The notes under the pieces were generated by a model. The model saw only the letters and a list, made by a program, of their open reading frames with translations. It had not been told where the DNA came from and searched no databases. A DNA stretch of 64,000 nucleotides, taken from positions 2,728,001-2,792,000 of the forward strand of contig OY764869.1 in assembly GCA_963668585.1 (NCBI GenBank), written 5' to 3'. Below, one piece after another: positions 41,058-49,966 of the stretch. The stretch's first letter is position 1, and the number at the start of each line of letters is the position of its first letter. Source of the DNA: Bin87 sp963668585. GTDB lineage: Bacteria > Chloroflexota > Dehalococcoidia > Lucifugimonadales > UBA3495. The position numbers were made by a program, and so were the translations under genes.

Positions 41058-41876
41058 CTACGCTCCTTTTTCCCACATATCCGCAAGGTCCACGGCCCGC
41101 ATGAATTGGACGCCGGGGAAGGTCTTGATGAACTCGATGAGTCGTTCCAGCATCAGCAAACGGCCGGGTCGGCCGATGTACTGGGGGTGCATGGTGAGGT
41201 TGAAGCAACGGCCATAGCGGTAGATGCCTCGAAACTCCGCTGCCCAACTGTCGAAAACCTCGTCGGGATTGCGCATGGGCCCCAGACGGTTGGCAGAGGG
41301 CGCATAGGCGAAGTGAGGCGCATCGTCGAGGAGCCAGTGGATGGGCAATTCGACCATCCGGCGGCGCGGGTCGCCACCTTCCACAAAGTAGGGCGCGTCG
41401 TCGCCCATCAGGCTGCTGTCGTAGCGGAAGTTGTGCTTCGCCAGCAGGTCGAGCGAGACGGCGCTGAGTTCCCAGCTTGGGGAACGGTAGCCGACCGGAG
41501 CTTCACCGGTGATGTCGCCGAGAATGCCGATGCCCCTGATGAGGACTTCTTCCTCCTCGGCTGGCGTCATGGTCGCTGGGGGTTCGTGGAGGTATCCGTG
41601 GTGGGCAACCTCGTGCCCCCGGTCGCAGATCTGCCGGACCAGATCGGTGTGGGTTTCGGCGACCTGGCCGGGAATATAGAAACTGGCCGGAATGCCCTGG
41701 GCGTCGAGCATATCGAGAATACGTGGAGTGGCGACGCTGGGGCCGTATTCGGCCATGGAAAGGAGGCTGGGGTAATTGATGAAGTCTGCGTTGCGGCGGA
41801 GCCATGAGGACACGCCATCAACGTCGAAGGTGATGAGGGCGACGCACTGGGTGTCGCCTGGCCAGATGCCGGACAT
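41058..41876 (-). CDS. Polysaccharide deacetylase family (PuuE-like) hydrolase
   Basis: A 272-residue NodB-homology enzyme. The metal Asp is in ALITFDVDGVSSWL (near 16-29) and the His pair in RGHEVAHHGYLHEP (near 86-99), with motif 3 GYRSPSWELS. The PuuE-like arrangement suggests hydrolysis of an amide or cyclic amide such as allantoin rather than a cell-wall sugar; no signal peptide is present, so it works in the cytosol. Directly before the nitrile hydratase beta genes, so it could act on the amide product. ATG at 41876 with GGAGGG upstream. Confidence 0.82.
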   Translation of the reverse strand: MSGIWPGDTQCVALITFDVDGVSSWLRRNADFINYPSLLSMAEYGPSVATPRILDMLDAQGIPASFYIPGQVAETHTDLVRQICDRGHEVAHHGYLHEPPATMTPAEEEEVLIRGIGILGDITGEAPVGYRSPSWELSAVSLDLLAKHNFRYDSSLMGDDAPYFVEGGDPRRRMVELPIHWLLDDAPHFAYAPSANRLGPMRNPDEVFDSWAAEFRGIYRYGRCFNLTMHPQYIGRPGRLLMLERLIEFIKTFPGVQFMRAVDLADMWEKGA

Positions 41877-41913
41877 GCAGGGACCCTCCGATGAACTTGG
41901 TCGAACGCGAGGT

Positions 41914-43194
41914 TCAACGCGCCGGGATGGTATCGAAACCGGTGTAAGGACGCAGCGCTTCGGGAATTCCCACGGAACCGTCGGGCTGCTGGTAGTTCTC
42001 CAGGATTGCAATGATCACGCGCGGCAGCGCCAGCCCCGAACCGTTGAGGGTGTGAACGAACCTGGGGCGTTCGCCGACGCCAGGGCGGTAGCGGATGTTG
42101 GCCCGGCGGGCCTGGAAGTCGGTGCAATTGGAGCAGGAGGAAACTTCCAGCCATTCCTGAGAACCGGCCGCCCATACCTCGATGTCGTAGGACTTCGCGG
42201 AGGGGAACGAGATGTCCCCGGCGCAGAGTTCCAGGATGCGGTAAGGGAGGTTGAGGCGTTGACAGACGTCTTCGGCGTCGGACAGCAGGGCTTCGAGTTC
42301 GTCGAATGACGTTTCGGGTTCGACGAACTTGTACATTTCAACCTTGTTGAACTGGTGGACGCGCTTGATCCCCCGGGTGTCGCGCCCGGCAGCGGCCTTC
42401 TCCCTCCGGAAGCAGGGGGTCTGAGCGACGTAGTACAGAGGAAGGGCGTCGGGTTCCAGGATCTCGTCGCGGTGCAGGTTGGTCACCGGGACTTCGGCGG
42501 TGGGAATGAGCCAGAGGTCGTCCTCTTCGTCGTGGTACAGGTTGTCGGCGAACAGGGGAAGGTTGCCGGAACCCTCCATGATCTCGCGGCGCACGAGGAT
42601 GGGTAGAGCCACTTCGGTGTAGCCGTGTTCGGCGCCGTGCAGGTCGAGCATCCACGAGATGATGGCGCGTTCGAGGCGGGCGCCGTAGCCGTTGAGGGTG
42701 TAGAAACGGCTGCCGGATAATTTAACGCCGCGCTGGAAGTCGATGATGCCCAGGTTTTCCGCCAGGTCCCAGTGGGGCTGCGCCTCAAAATCCAGGGTGA
42801 TGGGCTCGCCCCAGTGTCGCAGGACCTGGTTGCAGGTCTCGTCGAGACCCTCGAGGGTGCTGGCGTGGGGAAGGTTGGGCAGAGCCATCATGGCATCATT
42901 GATGCGGGCATCCAGGTCCCGCACCTCGTCCTCAAGGGCGCTGATCTGGCGACCGACATCCCGCATCTCGGCGATCACGTCGGCGGCGGGTTGGCCGCCC
43001 TGGGAGCGGGCCTGGCCGATGTCGCGGGACACCTGATTCCGGCGGGAGCGAAGTACGTCGCCCTCGGTGATGGCGACGCGGCGGCGGGCGTCGCACGCCA
43101 GGATTTCGTCCAGGCAGTCGTCGTCCTCAGCGCGACGTACCAGAGCGGCACGGACGGCGTCAGTATCGGTGCGAATCTGTTCGATGGAAAGCAT
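41914..43194 (-). CDS. serS: Seryl-tRNA synthetase
   Basis: A 426-residue class IIa synthetase. The N-terminal coiled-coil arm (about 25-105) starts LSIEQIRTDTDAVRAALVRR; the core has motif 2 FRREKAAAGRDTRGIKRVHQF and motif 3 in LNGSGLALPRVIIAILENYQ. It charges tRNA(Ser) and tRNA(Sec) with serine. It lies 15 bp after the Uma2-like gene and 37 bp before the deacetylase gene. This puts two essential synthetases at the head of a run that ends in nitrile hydratase genes. Confidence 0.96.
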   Translation of the reverse strand: MLSIEQIRTDTDAVRAALVRRAEDDDCLDEILACDARRRVAITEGDVLRSRRNQVSRDIGQARSQGGQPAADVIAEMRDVGRQISALEDEVRDLDARINDAMMALPNLPHASTLEGLDETCNQVLRHWGEPITLDFEAQPHWDLAENLGIIDFQRGVKLSGSRFYTLNGYGARLERAIISWMLDLHGAEHGYTEVALPILVRREIMEGSGNLPLFADNLYHDEEDDLWLIPTAEVPVTNLHRDEILEPDALPLYYVAQTPCFRREKAAAGRDTRGIKRVHQFNKVEMYKFVEPETSFDELEALLSDAEDVCQRLNLPYRILELCAGDISFPSAKSYDIEVWAAGSQEWLEVSSCSNCTDFQARRANIRYRPGVGERPRFVHTLNGSGLALPRVIIAILENYQQPDGSVGIPEALRPYTGFDTIPAR

Positions 43195-43209
43195 GGATGG
43201 CAGATACCG

Positions 43210-43902
43210 TTATGTCAGGTCGAAGATGAGGTTGCGGACATCGAAGGAGAACCCCGGGAGCACACTTTCTCCGTCCAACGTGGCAGGTTCGGCGAGCAGC
43301 TCCGGTTCGGCGGCGCCAGCCCGGTAGATGCGAACCGTGCGTTCCACGGGATCTATCAACCAACCGAGTTGCGCTCCGTTGGCCATGTATTCCTGCATCT
43401 TCGCCAGGAGATGTTCAATGGACGAGGGGGCATCAGACCGCACTTCGGCTACGAATTCAGGACAGAAGGGCCAGGTTCGAGGCGGGTCGTTTCTGGGCGG
43501 GGACACCTTGTCATTTTGAGTCCACGATGCGTCAGGTACCCTGATCGCGCCATTGGGCAAATAGAACGCTCCAGTCGGACCGGTGGCCATGCCCGGACTT
43601 CCCTGGTTCATATTCCACAATTCCACGTGGAAAAACAGTCGGGACTCACGCCTCTGTGAATAAGCATAGGTGGGCATCAGTTCCAACTCTTCACCGGCAT
43701 TCAGTTCCATTTCCCACAGATCATCTTGATTGGCCTGACAAATTTCCCAAAACCAGTCTTCGCAGGCCTGGGGACCGGCGGACACGACAGCGTCAGGGAG
43801 TCGCAAAGTAACTGGGAACAACATTTCCGGGACGCCAACACCGGAACCGTTGGACGATTCCGGCAGGGCATCCGGTTTGGTTGGTTGGGCGGCGGTCGTC
43901 AT
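43210..43902 (-). CDS. Uma2-family PD-(D/E)xK nuclease-like protein
   Basis: A 230-residue protein of the Uma2 (DUF820) family. Active-site elements are the Asp in GAIRVPDASWTQND, Glu in CPEFVAEVRSDAPSS and Lys in HLLAKMQEYMANGAQLGWLID, followed by the RTVRIYRAG strand and LDGESVLPGFSFDVRNLI. These proteins are abundant in cyanobacteria and Chloroflexota; their role, possibly nucleic-acid cleavage or transposition-related, is unknown. Its ATG overlaps the lysS stop (ATGA), so it is translated from the lysS message. Confidence 0.82.
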   Translation of the reverse strand: MTTAAQPTKPDALPESSNGSGVGVPEMLFPVTLRLPDAVVSAGPQACEDWFWEICQANQDDLWEMELNAGEELELMPTYAYSQRRESRLFFHVELWNMNQGSPGMATGPTGAFYLPNGAIRVPDASWTQNDKVSPPRNDPPRTWPFCPEFVAEVRSDAPSSIEHLLAKMQEYMANGAQLGWLIDPVERTVRIYRAGAAEPELLAEPATLDGESVLPGFSFDVRNLIFDLT

Positions 43903-45509
43903 GATTGCTGACCGACGGAGTCGTCGGTGGGTTGCGGAACGGAATCAGATGCCTGCAACGAGCGCATTTGCGGGAATAGTAGCACATCGCGGATGGTGGA
44001 CTGGCCGGTGAGCAGCATGACGAGACGGTCGATGCCGATGCCGAGCCCTCCTGTAGGTGGCATCCCATATTCAAGGGCCGTTAGGAAGTCGGTATCGGTG
44101 CGGTCGGCTTCCTCGTCGCCGTATGCGTCTCGCTGGTGTTCCTGGCCGGCGAATCGGGCGCGTTGGACGTCGGGGTCGTTGAGTTCGGTGTAAGAGTTGG
44201 CAATTTCCATGCCAGCGGCGAAGGCCTCGAAACGCTCAACGTAACCGGGTTTGTCGGGGTGTCCCTTGGCCAGCGGGGACATATCCTCCGGGTAGTCCAT
44301 CAGGAAGGACGGCTGGATGAGGTGGGGTTCCACGTACACGGAGAGCATCTTGTCGATCAGACGGCCGCGGGCCTCGTGGGGCCCCGGCTGCAACCCCAAA
44401 TCAAGGCAAACCCGGGTGAGGGATTCGGAGTCGGGGTAGTCCTCGATGTCAATGCCGCTGCGTTTTTGCAGTTCTTCACGCAGGGAGAGGCGCGGCCACG
44501 GCGGGGTGAAGTCGATCAGGCTGTCTCCCATGGGCACCGTCATGCAGCCGTGTATATCCTGGGCCAGGGACGACACCAGATCCTCCACCATTTCCATCAC
44601 CGCGTGGTAATCGGCGTAGGCTTCGTAGGATTCCAGCAGCGTGAACTCGGGGTTGTGGTCCTGGTCGATGCCCTCGTTGCGGAAGACGCGGCCAATCTCA
44701 TACACCTTGTCCAGCCCACCGACGATGAGCCGTTTTAAGTAAAGTTCGGTGGCGATGCGCAGGTAGAGTCGCTCATCGAGGGCGTTGTGATGCGTGGTGA
44801 ACGGACGGGCGTGGGCGCCGGCCGGGATGGGCACCAGGATGGGAGTGTCAACCTCGACGAATCCGCGACCGTCGAGGAACCGCCGGATGCCGCTGATGAC
44901 CTGGCTGCGCTGCACGAAGGTTTCCGCCACTTCAGGGTTGGCGATCAGGTCCAGGTATCGCTGCCGGTAGCGGGTTTCGACGTCGCGAAGCCCGTGCCAT
45001 TTTTCGGGCAATGGACGCATCCCCTTGGCCAGGATGTTCAGCGACGTGGCTTCGATGGTGGGCTGGCCGGTGCGAGTGCGGATCATGTTGCCCGTGACGC
45101 CGAGAAAATCGCCGAGGTCGAGATCCTGCAGCAGCGCATAGTCATCGTCTAGAACGTTGCGGCGCAACATGGCCTGCACCACGCCGGAAGCATCGCGCAA
45201 GTCAAGGAAAGCGGCACGACCCATGACGCGCATCGAAACGATGCGGCCGGCGACGCTCAGGGCGGGCAGGTTTTCAGCATCGCCGTCGGTTTCGGCAGAC
45301 TCGAACCGGGCAATGGCCTCAACGCCGGTGCAACTGCGTTGGAAACGGGGCGGGTAGGGGTCAAGGCCACGCTCCCGGATGCGTTCCAACTTGGCGCGGC
45401 GACTGTCCAGGTTAGCCTGTAGGCTACCCAGATTTTCGCCGGAATCGGGAGCGGTTGGTTCGTTATTCTCAGGCACGGTGTGTCGTGGCAGCGGTGAAGG
45501 GGCCACCAA
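43899..45509 (-). CDS. lysS: Lysyl-tRNA synthetase (class II)
   Basis: About 536 residues. OB-fold anticodon domain (VAGRIVSMRVMGRAAFLDLRD, near 87-107), motif 1 RRFLDGRGFVEVDTPIL, motif 2 VFRNEGIDQDHNPEFTLLE and motif 3 GLGIGIDRLVMLLTG with IRDVLLFPQMR at the end. It charges tRNA(Lys). The start is uncertain: TTG at 45509 is the first in-frame codon; a GTG 11 codons later is possible, and neither has a clear ribosome-binding site. First gene of the nine-gene minus-strand run. Confidence 0.96.
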   Translation of the reverse strand: MVAPSPLPRHTVPENNEPTAPDSGENLGSLQANLDSRRAKLERIRERGLDPYPPRFQRSCTGVEAIARFESAETDGDAENLPALSVAGRIVSMRVMGRAAFLDLRDASGVVQAMLRRNVLDDDYALLQDLDLGDFLGVTGNMIRTRTGQPTIEATSLNILAKGMRPLPEKWHGLRDVETRYRQRYLDLIANPEVAETFVQRSQVISGIRRFLDGRGFVEVDTPILVPIPAGAHARPFTTHHNALDERLYLRIATELYLKRLIVGGLDKVYEIGRVFRNEGIDQDHNPEFTLLESYEAYADYHAVMEMVEDLVSSLAQDIHGCMTVPMGDSLIDFTPPWPRLSLREELQKRSGIDIEDYPDSESLTRVCLDLGLQPGPHEARGRLIDKMLSVYVEPHLIQPSFLMDYPEDMSPLAKGHPDKPGYVERFEAFAAGMEIANSYTELNDPDVQRARFAGQEHQRDAYGDEEADRTDTDFLTALEYGMPPTGGLGIGIDRLVMLLTGQSTIRDVLLFPQMRSLQASDSVPQPTDDSVGQQS

Positions 45510-45607
45510 TTAAGATGATGATCAATCCTACGGGCGGGCCGTGCGATTGTAAAGGAAACTCGCAGAATCGCGCAGCAACATGACAGGTAAATCCCAGTTC
45601 ACTTTAC

Positions 45608-45613
45608 TATAAT
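45608..45613 (+). promoter_or_regulatory. -10 box of the Yip1-like gene
   Basis: Perfect TATAAT (TTACTATAAT context). A good -35 is not seen at 16-18 bp. 61 bp before the ATG. Confidence 0.45.
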
Positions 45614-45674
45614 CATGGGGAATGCGGCCCGGAGGGCATTCCGGCATCCTCAAACAGGCCACCGAGGTGAATCC

Positions 45675-46274
45675 ATGATTCAGAGAATGATTGGCGCGGC
45701 GTTTTTCAATCGCCAGACCTACGAAGAGATCGAAGCCGACCAGGCGGCGCTGGCCCAAGCCATCGGCGTGGTGTTGATCGTTACCCTGTGCGGGGTAGTT
45801 GGCGGCGTCATCGGGGGCGTGATTCAAGGCTCCGCCGTTTTGGGGCTGGTGCTGGGCATCGTTGGTGGATTGGTATTCGGCGTCGTGCGGTGGGCGCTTT
45901 GGGTGACGGTGATGTACGTGGTGGGCGGCAAGATGCTGAGGACGAGCGACACCGCCACCAGTTGGGGCGAATTGGGTCGCGTCGTGGGCTTCGCCTACAC
46001 GCCGGGCGTACTGTCGGTGTTGTCCTTCATACCGGCAATTGGAGGCCTGTTCCCATTCATCGGATTCTGCTGGACGCTGGCTGCGGTGACCGTGGCGGTA
46101 CGGCAGGCGATGGACTTTGAATCCACCGGGCGTGCCATTGGCGTGGTGCTTCTGTCCGCAGTTATCGGTTTCATCCCGTGGGTGATAGTGCTGATTATCC
46201 AATGGTCGATTTTGGGCGGACCCGAGGCGCCCGATGTCGAAAGCGCGGTGCGGTCGCTGCTGGCGCTGATCTAA
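45675..46274 (+). CDS. Yip1-domain membrane protein
   Basis: A 199-residue membrane protein with about five helices and a soluble N-terminus beginning MIQRMIGAAFFNRQTYEEIEADQAA. The layout (N-terminal cytosolic stretch, then GVVLIVTLCGVVGGVIGGVI and four more helices with GRVVGFAYTPGVLSVLSFIP) fits the bacterial Yip1 family. Role unknown; perhaps membrane organisation. ATG at 45675 follows GAGGTGA. It is followed at once by the formyl-THF cyclo-ligase gene (5 bp gap). Confidence 0.72.
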   Translation: MIQRMIGAAFFNRQTYEEIEADQAALAQAIGVVLIVTLCGVVGGVIGGVIQGSAVLGLVLGIVGGLVFGVVRWALWVTVMYVVGGKMLRTSDTATSWGELGRVVGFAYTPGVLSVLSFIPAIGGLFPFIGFCWTLAAVTVAVRQAMDFESTGRAIGVVLLSAVIGFIPWVIVLIIQWSILGGPEAPDVESAVRSLLALI

Positions 46275-46279
46275 GAACC

Positions 46280-47008
46280 ATGCGTGACAAGTGGGCGATT
46301 CGTGAAGAGGTCTGGACGGCGCTGGAAACGGCCGGCGTCGTCAAGGGCCGGTCGGTCCACGACAAGATCCCGCACTTCATCGGTTGTGAAGATGTGACCG
46401 CGCTGGTGTCGGAGTTGCCGGAATGGCGGATGGCCCGGGCGGTCAAGAGCAACCCCGACCAGGCGCAGCGACCGTTGCGTCGGATGGCGCTGGAGCAAGG
46501 GAAGCTTCTTTACATGGCGGTGCCCAGGCTCAAGGACGAACGGGTTTTCATCGAATTGGATCCCGCCCGCGACGAGGTTATCCCGCAAAAGGCGTCCACC
46601 ATATCGGGCGCTTTCAAAGTCGGCCGTCCGGTTTACGTGGGTGAGATGCGACCCGTAGATCTGGTGGTTTCAGGATCGGTTGCGGTGAACCGCCGGGGTG
46701 TTCGGATTGGGAAAGGCGGAGGGTTCGCCGACCTGGAATATGGCCTGGCAGCGGCGGCGGGGATTTTGACCCGCGAAACCCCCGTGATCACGACGGTGCA
46801 TCCGATGCAGGTGCTGGATGAAGAACTGCCGTGGACTCAGCACGATGTTCCGCTCGACATTGTGGTTACCGCGGACGAAGTGATCCGCTGCACGGGGCGC
46901 CAGGATGAGATTCCGAGGCCGCGAGGGATTTACTGGGAAGACCTGGACGAGCGGAAGATCCGGTCAATACCGCTGTTGGTCAAATTGCGCGACGAGAACG
47001 CCCGATAG
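46280..47008 (+). CDS. 5-formyltetrahydrofolate cyclo-ligase family protein
   Basis: A 242-residue protein of the archaeal/MTHFSD-like branch: IREEVWTALETAGVVKGRSVHDKIPHFIG at the N-terminus and the nucleotide/folate-binding RRGVRIGKGGGFADLEYGL segment near 155-173, then TVHPMQVLDEELPWTQHDVPLDIVV. It should convert 5-formyl-THF to methenyl-THF with ATP. A shorter catalytic match than to classical Fau, so substrate may differ. Starts 5 bp after the Yip1-like stop. Confidence 0.82.
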   Translation: MRDKWAIREEVWTALETAGVVKGRSVHDKIPHFIGCEDVTALVSELPEWRMARAVKSNPDQAQRPLRRMALEQGKLLYMAVPRLKDERVFIELDPARDEVIPQKASTISGAFKVGRPVYVGEMRPVDLVVSGSVAVNRRGVRIGKGGGFADLEYGLAAAAGILTRETPVITTVHPMQVLDEELPWTQHDVPLDIVVTADEVIRCTGRQDEIPRPRGIYWEDLDERKIRSIPLLVKLRDENAR

Positions 47009-47066
47009 GCATGAAATCGTCACCGCTGCTCCATACACGCATGGAATCGGCGGTTAGTTTGCGGTG

Positions 47067-47072
47067 TATAAT
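47067..47072 (+). promoter_or_regulatory. -10 box of the 47140 gene
   Basis: TATAAT in the context GGTGTATAATCC, 68 bp before the start. No clear -35. Confidence 0.4.
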
Positions 47073-47139
47073 CCGGACAAGTCAGATGACTGGCCCGGCG
47101 GTTGTTCCGCGCCGGTCAAGCGCAAGGAGGGATTGACCT

Positions 47140-47583
47140 ATGACGCAGCAAGCGATGCACGCGCAGATGGGTGGAAGCACCGGGGGCGGTGAAGAGTTGA
47201 TATCCGCAGGAGCGGTGACTTTCGGATTGGTGTATCGAACCGGCGTGGGGGCGATGAGCGACGAAGGGATCTGTATCCATGTGTACGGGAATGATATCGA
47301 AGGCGACGACAAGGAACTGCTGAGGTTCGACTGTTTCCGCATCGGGCCGCACTACCACTACCGCAATAATGCCATCGACAAGAACGTCCGGTTGGAGCTT
47401 GACTTCACCGCCGAGGGCGATCCTCTGGCCTGGACCCTCGACAAAATACAGAACCGGCTGCCCATCATGCTGCTGGGGTGCGAAGCTGAATCCACCGCTC
47501 GCGCCGTCGATCAGCGCGACGTTGACGCGGCCATTCCCCACATTGTCGCGTGGGCGGAGACCAAGACGCACAACCGGGGCTAG
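47140..47583 (+). CDS. Hypothetical protein
   Basis: A 147-residue cytosolic protein. Distinct segments are GICIHVYGNDIEGDDKELLRFDCF, then RIGPHYHYRNNAIDKNVRLEL with a His-rich loop (HYHY), and PLAWTLDKIQNRLPIMLLGCE. The HYHY patch next to acidic strands might bind metal. I do not recognise the family with confidence. AGGAGG lies before the ATG. Single-gene unit with its own -10 box and a terminator at 47620-47654. Confidence 0.65.
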   Translation: MTQQAMHAQMGGSTGGGEELISAGAVTFGLVYRTGVGAMSDEGICIHVYGNDIEGDDKELLRFDCFRIGPHYHYRNNAIDKNVRLELDFTAEGDPLAWTLDKIQNRLPIMLLGCEAESTARAVDQRDVDAAIPHIVAWAETKTHNRG

Positions 47584-47619
47584 GTAAGCGCAACTTGCAT
47601 ACAGGCGCGATGACGACCC

Positions 47620-47654
47620 ACGGGTTCGGCTCACCAGGCCTGAACCCGTTTTTC
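47620..47654 (+). terminator. Intrinsic terminator after the 47140 gene
   Basis: ACGGGTTC (47620-47627) pairs with GAACCCGT (47642-47649), extended by GGC/GCC across a one-base bulge, and is followed by TTTT. 36 bp past the stop codon. Confidence 0.75.
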
Positions 47655-47759
47655 TGGCAAACTTCGGTCGCGCCGGTGTCGTTGTGCGGTTGGCAAGGCT
47701 GAAATAACGACGGCGCGAGACGCGATGGGCCCCGGAACCGACAGACTGGAAAATGGGTC

Positions 47760-49004
47760 TTACAACAAGCCGGCCCAACCGAAAATCCAGCCCAGCACTC
47801 CGGCGCCGATAATCACCAGGGGCGCCGGCGCCCGGAAGAACATCACCGACCCGAAGGCCAGCAGGGCAATTGCAGCGCCGGCCGCGCTGGGGTCGGCCCG
47901 CTCCCACAACAGGAACACCACGCCGACCACCAGACCGATTGCGGTGGCGTTGACCCCCGTGAGGGCTATCCTCACCCAGGGATAACGTCGCACCTGCTCC
48001 CAGAAGGGCAGCACCCCGAAGATTATCAGGACTCCCGGCAGGAAGAGACCAACGAAGGCCAGCAGCAGGCCGGGTACGCCGCCGGCCACGGCCCCCAGGT
48101 AGGCGCTGAAGCTGAACAGAGGACCGGGCAGCGCCAGCATCAGGGCCAAACCATCCAGGAACTGCTGCTGCGTTACCCAGCCGGGCTCCACCACCTCGGC
48201 GCTGAGCATGGGCAACACCACCTGCCCGCCGCCAAAGATCAGCGACCCGGTGCGGTAGAAGGACTCCAGGATTTGCAGCCATGACGAGTCCAGCGCCAGC
48301 CGCGCCAGGATCAATGCTCCCAGGAGTCCGAAGAACAACAGCAGCAGCAGGACGCCGGCCACCCGTGAGATTCCCAGGTTGTCCAGTGGGATGCTGCCCG
48401 ATTGGTCGATGGCGTTGTGTCGTTGCGATCGCAGGGCCACGGCTGTTACCAACCCGCCAAGGGCCAGGATGGCCGGGAAAGCCCAGGGTTGGCGCACCAA
48501 TATGGTTACCACTGCCCCCAGGAGCATCAAGCCCATGGTCAGACGGGTGTTGACCACTGCCACTCCCAATCTCCAGGCGGCCACCGCCACCAGCGCCACC
48601 GTGGCCGGCTGTACCCCGTCCAGCCACTGGGGGCGTTGCCCGTCGTCCAGGAAGGTTGCTACGCCCAGGCCAGCCAGGGCCATAATCGTGGCCGCGGGAT
48701 ATAAAAAGAGCAGAAAGGCCAGCAAGCCGCCCAGCGGCCCGGCTCGGGCCGTACCCACGGCCACCACCATTTGAGTTGAGGTCGGGCCGGGCAGTCCCTG
48801 ACCCAGTCCGAGCAGTTCCACAAAGCGCTGTTCGTCCAGCCAGCGGCGGCGGGCCACGAAACGCTCCTGCAGCAGGGCGATATGGGCCTGGGGTCCGCCG
48901 AAGGCGATCCAACCCAGCGGCAGGAAAGCCCAGGCCACTTCGGCAAGCCTGCGGGGCAGCGACGGCGTGGGTTCGAAATCGCGGTTCTCAGCCTGTTCTT
49001 CCAT
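47760..49004 (-). CDS. chrA: Chromate transporter family (ChrA) protein
   Basis: About 414 residues with two homologous CHR halves. Half 1 has WIAFGGPQAHIALLQERFV and GLGQGLPGPTSTQMVVAVG; half 2 has SLIFGGGQVVLPMLSAEVV and ALMLALPGPLFSFSAYLG. Ten or more membrane helices. Exports chromate or a related oxyanion by the proton motive force; sulfate-analogue transport is possible. ATG at 49004 gives a standard N-terminus; an in-frame ATG at 49055 adds 17 residues. It follows the TauE-like gene on the same strand by 71 bp, forming an oxyanion export pair. Confidence 0.88.
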   Translation of the reverse strand: MEEQAENRDFEPTPSLPRRLAEVAWAFLPLGWIAFGGPQAHIALLQERFVARRRWLDEQRFVELLGLGQGLPGPTSTQMVVAVGTARAGPLGGLLAFLLFLYPAATIMALAGLGVATFLDDGQRPQWLDGVQPATVALVAVAAWRLGVAVVNTRLTMGLMLLGAVVTILVRQPWAFPAILALGGLVTAVALRSQRHNAIDQSGSIPLDNLGISRVAGVLLLLLFFGLLGALILARLALDSSWLQILESFYRTGSLIFGGGQVVLPMLSAEVVEPGWVTQQQFLDGLALMLALPGPLFSFSAYLGAVAGGVPGLLLAFVGLFLPGVLIIFGVLPFWEQVRRYPWVRIALTGVNATAIGLVVGVVFLLWERADPSAAGAAIALLAFGSVMFFRAPAPLVIIGAGVLGWIFGWAGLL

Positions 49005-49075
49005 CCGTACATCTTCCGGCGCGTTGGGGGTCGAGGGACATGGCTCGCTGTTCATATCGTGCCATGGCCGGCGAG

Positions 49076-49918
49076 TTACAAAATTGTGGTCAAGGCTCTT
49101 ACCAGCATCATGCAACCGGATCCAGTGAGCAGAAGTCCCATGACCAAAAGCAACAGGTTGACGCTGATGCGGCCGGTGAATTTGGCGCCATAATAGCTGC
49201 CCACGACGGCCGGGCCCAACAAAATGACCAGGAGGGCCAGATCGGGGCGCGTGTGCAGCACATGGCCAAGCCACCCCAACGCCCCCATCGTCATCCCTAT
49301 AAACAGGTTGCTGCCTGCCGCGATCCGCGGGTCAACCCGCAGCACCCTGATGATCAACGGGAGCCGAACGGAGCCCAAAACGAGCCCGATGGCGCCCGCC
49401 AACAACCCGATCGCGAAGCTCGCGCCGGCTCCCCCGATGGTTCGGGCAACGGTGAATTGACCGGCTGACCCATCAAGCTGGTCCTCGTGCGGTTGTTCCG
49501 AGTTGGAAACTCGCCGCCGCCGGTAAGCCAGCAGGGCCAGTTCTATCCCCTGCCACAGAATGAGCCCGCCGGCCAGTGCGATGAGAATGTTGACCGGAGC
49601 CTGGTTGCTGAAATAACCGCCCATAAATCCGGCGACGAACGCAGGCGCGCCGATGATGGCCACCAGGCGCAATTTGACCCGCCCGTCACGGAAATGCCGG
49701 TAGCTGCCCGTAACGCCAACCACGCTGCTGACGAATATGTTCGCGCTGGCTGCTATCGGGAGCGGCACTCCCAGCATCAGCATCGCAGGGAGGCGCATGG
49801 TGCCGAGCGAAAGGCCGATGAGGCCGCCCAGCACCCCGATCAGGAGCGACAGCATCAACAGCAGCGCCGCCAACCAAACCGCAAGGTCGGATGGTAATCC
49901 GAGATCAGAGAGAAGCAT
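49076..49918 (-). CDS. TSUP-family exporter (TauE/SafE-like)
   Basis: A 280-residue membrane protein with eight or so helices in two similar halves: LIGVLGGLIGLSLGTMRLPAML and LAGAIGLVLGSVRLPLIIRVL, each with the GxxGxxxGxxRLP signature of TauE/SafE. The family exports sulfite, sulfoacetate or similar anions. A sulfite exporter would fit a sulfonate-degrading organism (see the ComDE-like pairs), but that is inference. Next gene downstream is chrA. Confidence 0.85.
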   Translation of the reverse strand: MLLSDLGLPSDLAVWLAALLLMLSLLIGVLGGLIGLSLGTMRLPAMLMLGVPLPIAASANIFVSSVVGVTGSYRHFRDGRVKLRLVAIIGAPAFVAGFMGGYFSNQAPVNILIALAGGLILWQGIELALLAYRRRRVSNSEQPHEDQLDGSAGQFTVARTIGGAGASFAIGLLAGAIGLVLGSVRLPLIIRVLRVDPRIAAGSNLFIGMTMGALGWLGHVLHTRPDLALLVILLGPAVVGSYYGAKFTGRISVNLLLLVMGLLLTGSGCMMLVRALTTIL

Positions 49919-49966
49919 TATTCCGCCGCTCTACCTCGCCCGGACCTGTGCCGGAGATCGCATCCG

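Noticed and set aside
47116..48912. A 598-codon minus-strand frame over the ChrA region and the 47140 gene
   Set aside because: It overlaps two real genes and reads as Gly/Arg/Pro-rich non-protein sequence.
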